Part shown: positions 4,652-5,169 of the stretch, piece after piece | Numbering within the stretch: position 1 is the stretch's first letter | How the letters are laid out: each line of letters begins with the position of its first letter | From: an uncultured Methylococcaceae bacterium | Lineage (GTDB): Bacteria; Pseudomonadota; Gammaproteobacteria; Methylococcales; Methylomonadaceae | DNA: 5,169 nucleotides | Reading direction: 5' to 3' | Assembly: GCA_903873045.1 (NCBI GenBank) | Contig: CAIQND010000412.1 | Coordinates: 1 to 5,169 of the forward strand | The notes under the pieces: generated by a model | Databases searched by the model: none | What the model was told of the DNA's origin: nothing | What the model saw: only the letters and a program-made list of their open reading frames with translations | Made by a program: the position numbers and the translations under genes

Positions 4652-5002
4652 TTATTGAGGAGTTTCAACACTTTTTAACCAGCCGCCGACTTGCTTACCT
4701 AGCTCTTCTAACAGTCTGGCGCCATGTTCGTAACGCTTGGCAGGGATAGTTTGCAACTCATACGCCATTCTCCATAGATGCCGGATGACCGCCAGACCGT
4801 TGTTTGCGCGTTTTAACAGGTCGCGCTTATTTTTAACATAGGCCGCTTCAACCAAACATTCGAGTATTTCAAGCAAACCGGATTCCAGTCGCTCACCGAG
4901 CGTAAACCGTCGGTTTCTGGGGAAATTATCCAGTAAAGGTATCAGCCAGGTCAACAGATTGTGGCAGTCCTGAACCGCTTTGGGCAGAGTATTTTGAGTC
5001 AT
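4652..5002 (-). CDS. avd: DGR accessory variability determinant, Avd-like four-helix bundle protein
   Basis: A 116-residue, helical, basic protein of the bAvd family. In studied DGRs, Avd forms a pentameric barrel that binds the reverse transcriptase and template RNA and is required for mutagenic cDNA synthesis. Visible family features are FTLGERLESGLLEILECLVE (33-52), AAYVKNKRDLLKRAN (53-67), LAVIRHLWRMAYEL (70-83) and YEHGARLLEELGKQVGGWLK (91-110). These correspond to the helices, with positively charged faces (KNKRDLLKR) suited to nucleic acid. Length is normal for the family (about 110-130). The ATG at 5002 follows an A/T-rich stretch (AAATTTTTTTAA) without a recognisable Shine-Dalgarno; no better in-frame start exists nearby. 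It is the first gene of the avd-RT-TR unit seen here; the promoter was not located and may lie upstream, outside the window. Confidence 0.9.
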   Translation of the reverse strand: MTQNTLPKAVQDCHNLLTWLIPLLDNFPRNRRFTLGERLESGLLEILECLVEAAYVKNKRDLLKRANNGLAVIRHLWRMAYELQTIPAKRYEHGARLLEELGKQVGGWLKSVETPQ

Positions 5003-5044
5003 TTAAAAAAATTTTCGATGGGGGCGCTGCCCATACGCATCAAG

Positions 5045-5167
5045 CTAAGCGCAGTCAGCTTGGATCAGATCCTCACGGAGAGTATCAGCCAGATCCGCAA
5101 AGCTGTCCAAATACCCCACTTGCAGGGCAATTGCGCTCCAGGTCGTGAGACGTTTTCGCTTCTGCTT
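5045..5167 (-). CDS. C-terminus of an unrecognised upstream protein (truncated by window edge)
   Basis: An open frame enters from the window edge and ends at TAG (5047-5045), giving 40 residues: a basic start (KQKRKRLTTW), then SAIALQVGYLDSFADLADTL and an acidic-amphipathic tail REDLIQADCA. The composition is protein-like and codon use resembles that of avd. It precedes avd by about 40 bases on the same strand, so it could belong to the same transcript. It is not a DGR variable repeat (no RGGSW or GFRL motif). The segment faintly recalls a helix-turn-helix, but no family can be named. A rival frame on the plus strand (ATG 5018, open to the edge) has less protein-like content. Confidence 0.4.
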   Translation of the reverse strand, partial: KQKRKRLTTWSAIALQVGYLDSFADLADTLREDLIQADCA

Positions 5168-5169
5168 AA

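Noticed and set aside
5018..5169. Plus-strand frame from ATG 5018, open to the window edge
   Set aside because: No Shine-Dalgarno, antisense to the more protein-like minus-strand frame, and no recognisable motif; it cannot be fully excluded because it is truncated.
1..5169. CRISPR array, tRNA or rRNA genes
   Set aside because: No regularly spaced direct repeats, tRNA cloverleaf signatures or rRNA-like stretches were noticed on either strand.

Overview
The window looks like chromosomal DNA of a moderately AT-rich gammaproteobacterium. The evidence is a PpsA C-terminus close to the proteobacterial enzyme, an Fnr-type oxygen regulator with its full cysteine set, a perfect FNR operator, and short palindromic intergenic repeats. 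A finer placement, for example among methanotroph- or sulfur-oxidiser-like lineages, is only a guess from the repeat style.

Layout, left to right. 2-709 (+) is the C-terminal third of phosphoenolpyruvate synthase, followed by two palindromic repeats. 982-1178 (+) is the wreck of a Phd/YefM-RelE/ParE toxin-antitoxin pair: the first 12 antitoxin residues joined to the last half of the toxin. 1179-1586 is non-coding with more hairpins. 1587-2321 (+) is a complete Fnr/Anr oxygen-sensing regulator. Convergent with it, 2480-2602 (-) encodes a 40-residue lipoprotein. Its promoter region carries a perfect TTGAT-N4-ATCAA site spaced as in a class II FNR-activated promoter. 2737-3431 is repeat-rich and holds nested inverted repeats, a REP-like hairpin and start-less open frames.

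The main item is a diversity-generating retroelement (DGR) on the minus strand, read from right to left. An Avd-type four-helix-bundle protein (5002-4652) is followed after 12 bases by a DGR-class reverse transcriptase (4639-3575). Directly after the RT stop comes an adenine-rich template repeat (about 3574-3432) that encodes the C-terminus of a C-type-lectin/formylglycine-generating-enzyme-like protein. Beyond it lies a hairpin-rich stretch with two UNCG tetraloops. By the known DGR mechanism, the template RNA is copied by RT and Avd with errors at adenines, and the cDNA replaces a variable repeat (VR) in a target gene.

No variable repeat or target gene is visible on either strand here, so the diversified protein(s) must lie outside the window. 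The small frame at the right edge (5167-5045, -) is not a lectin-fold C-terminus.
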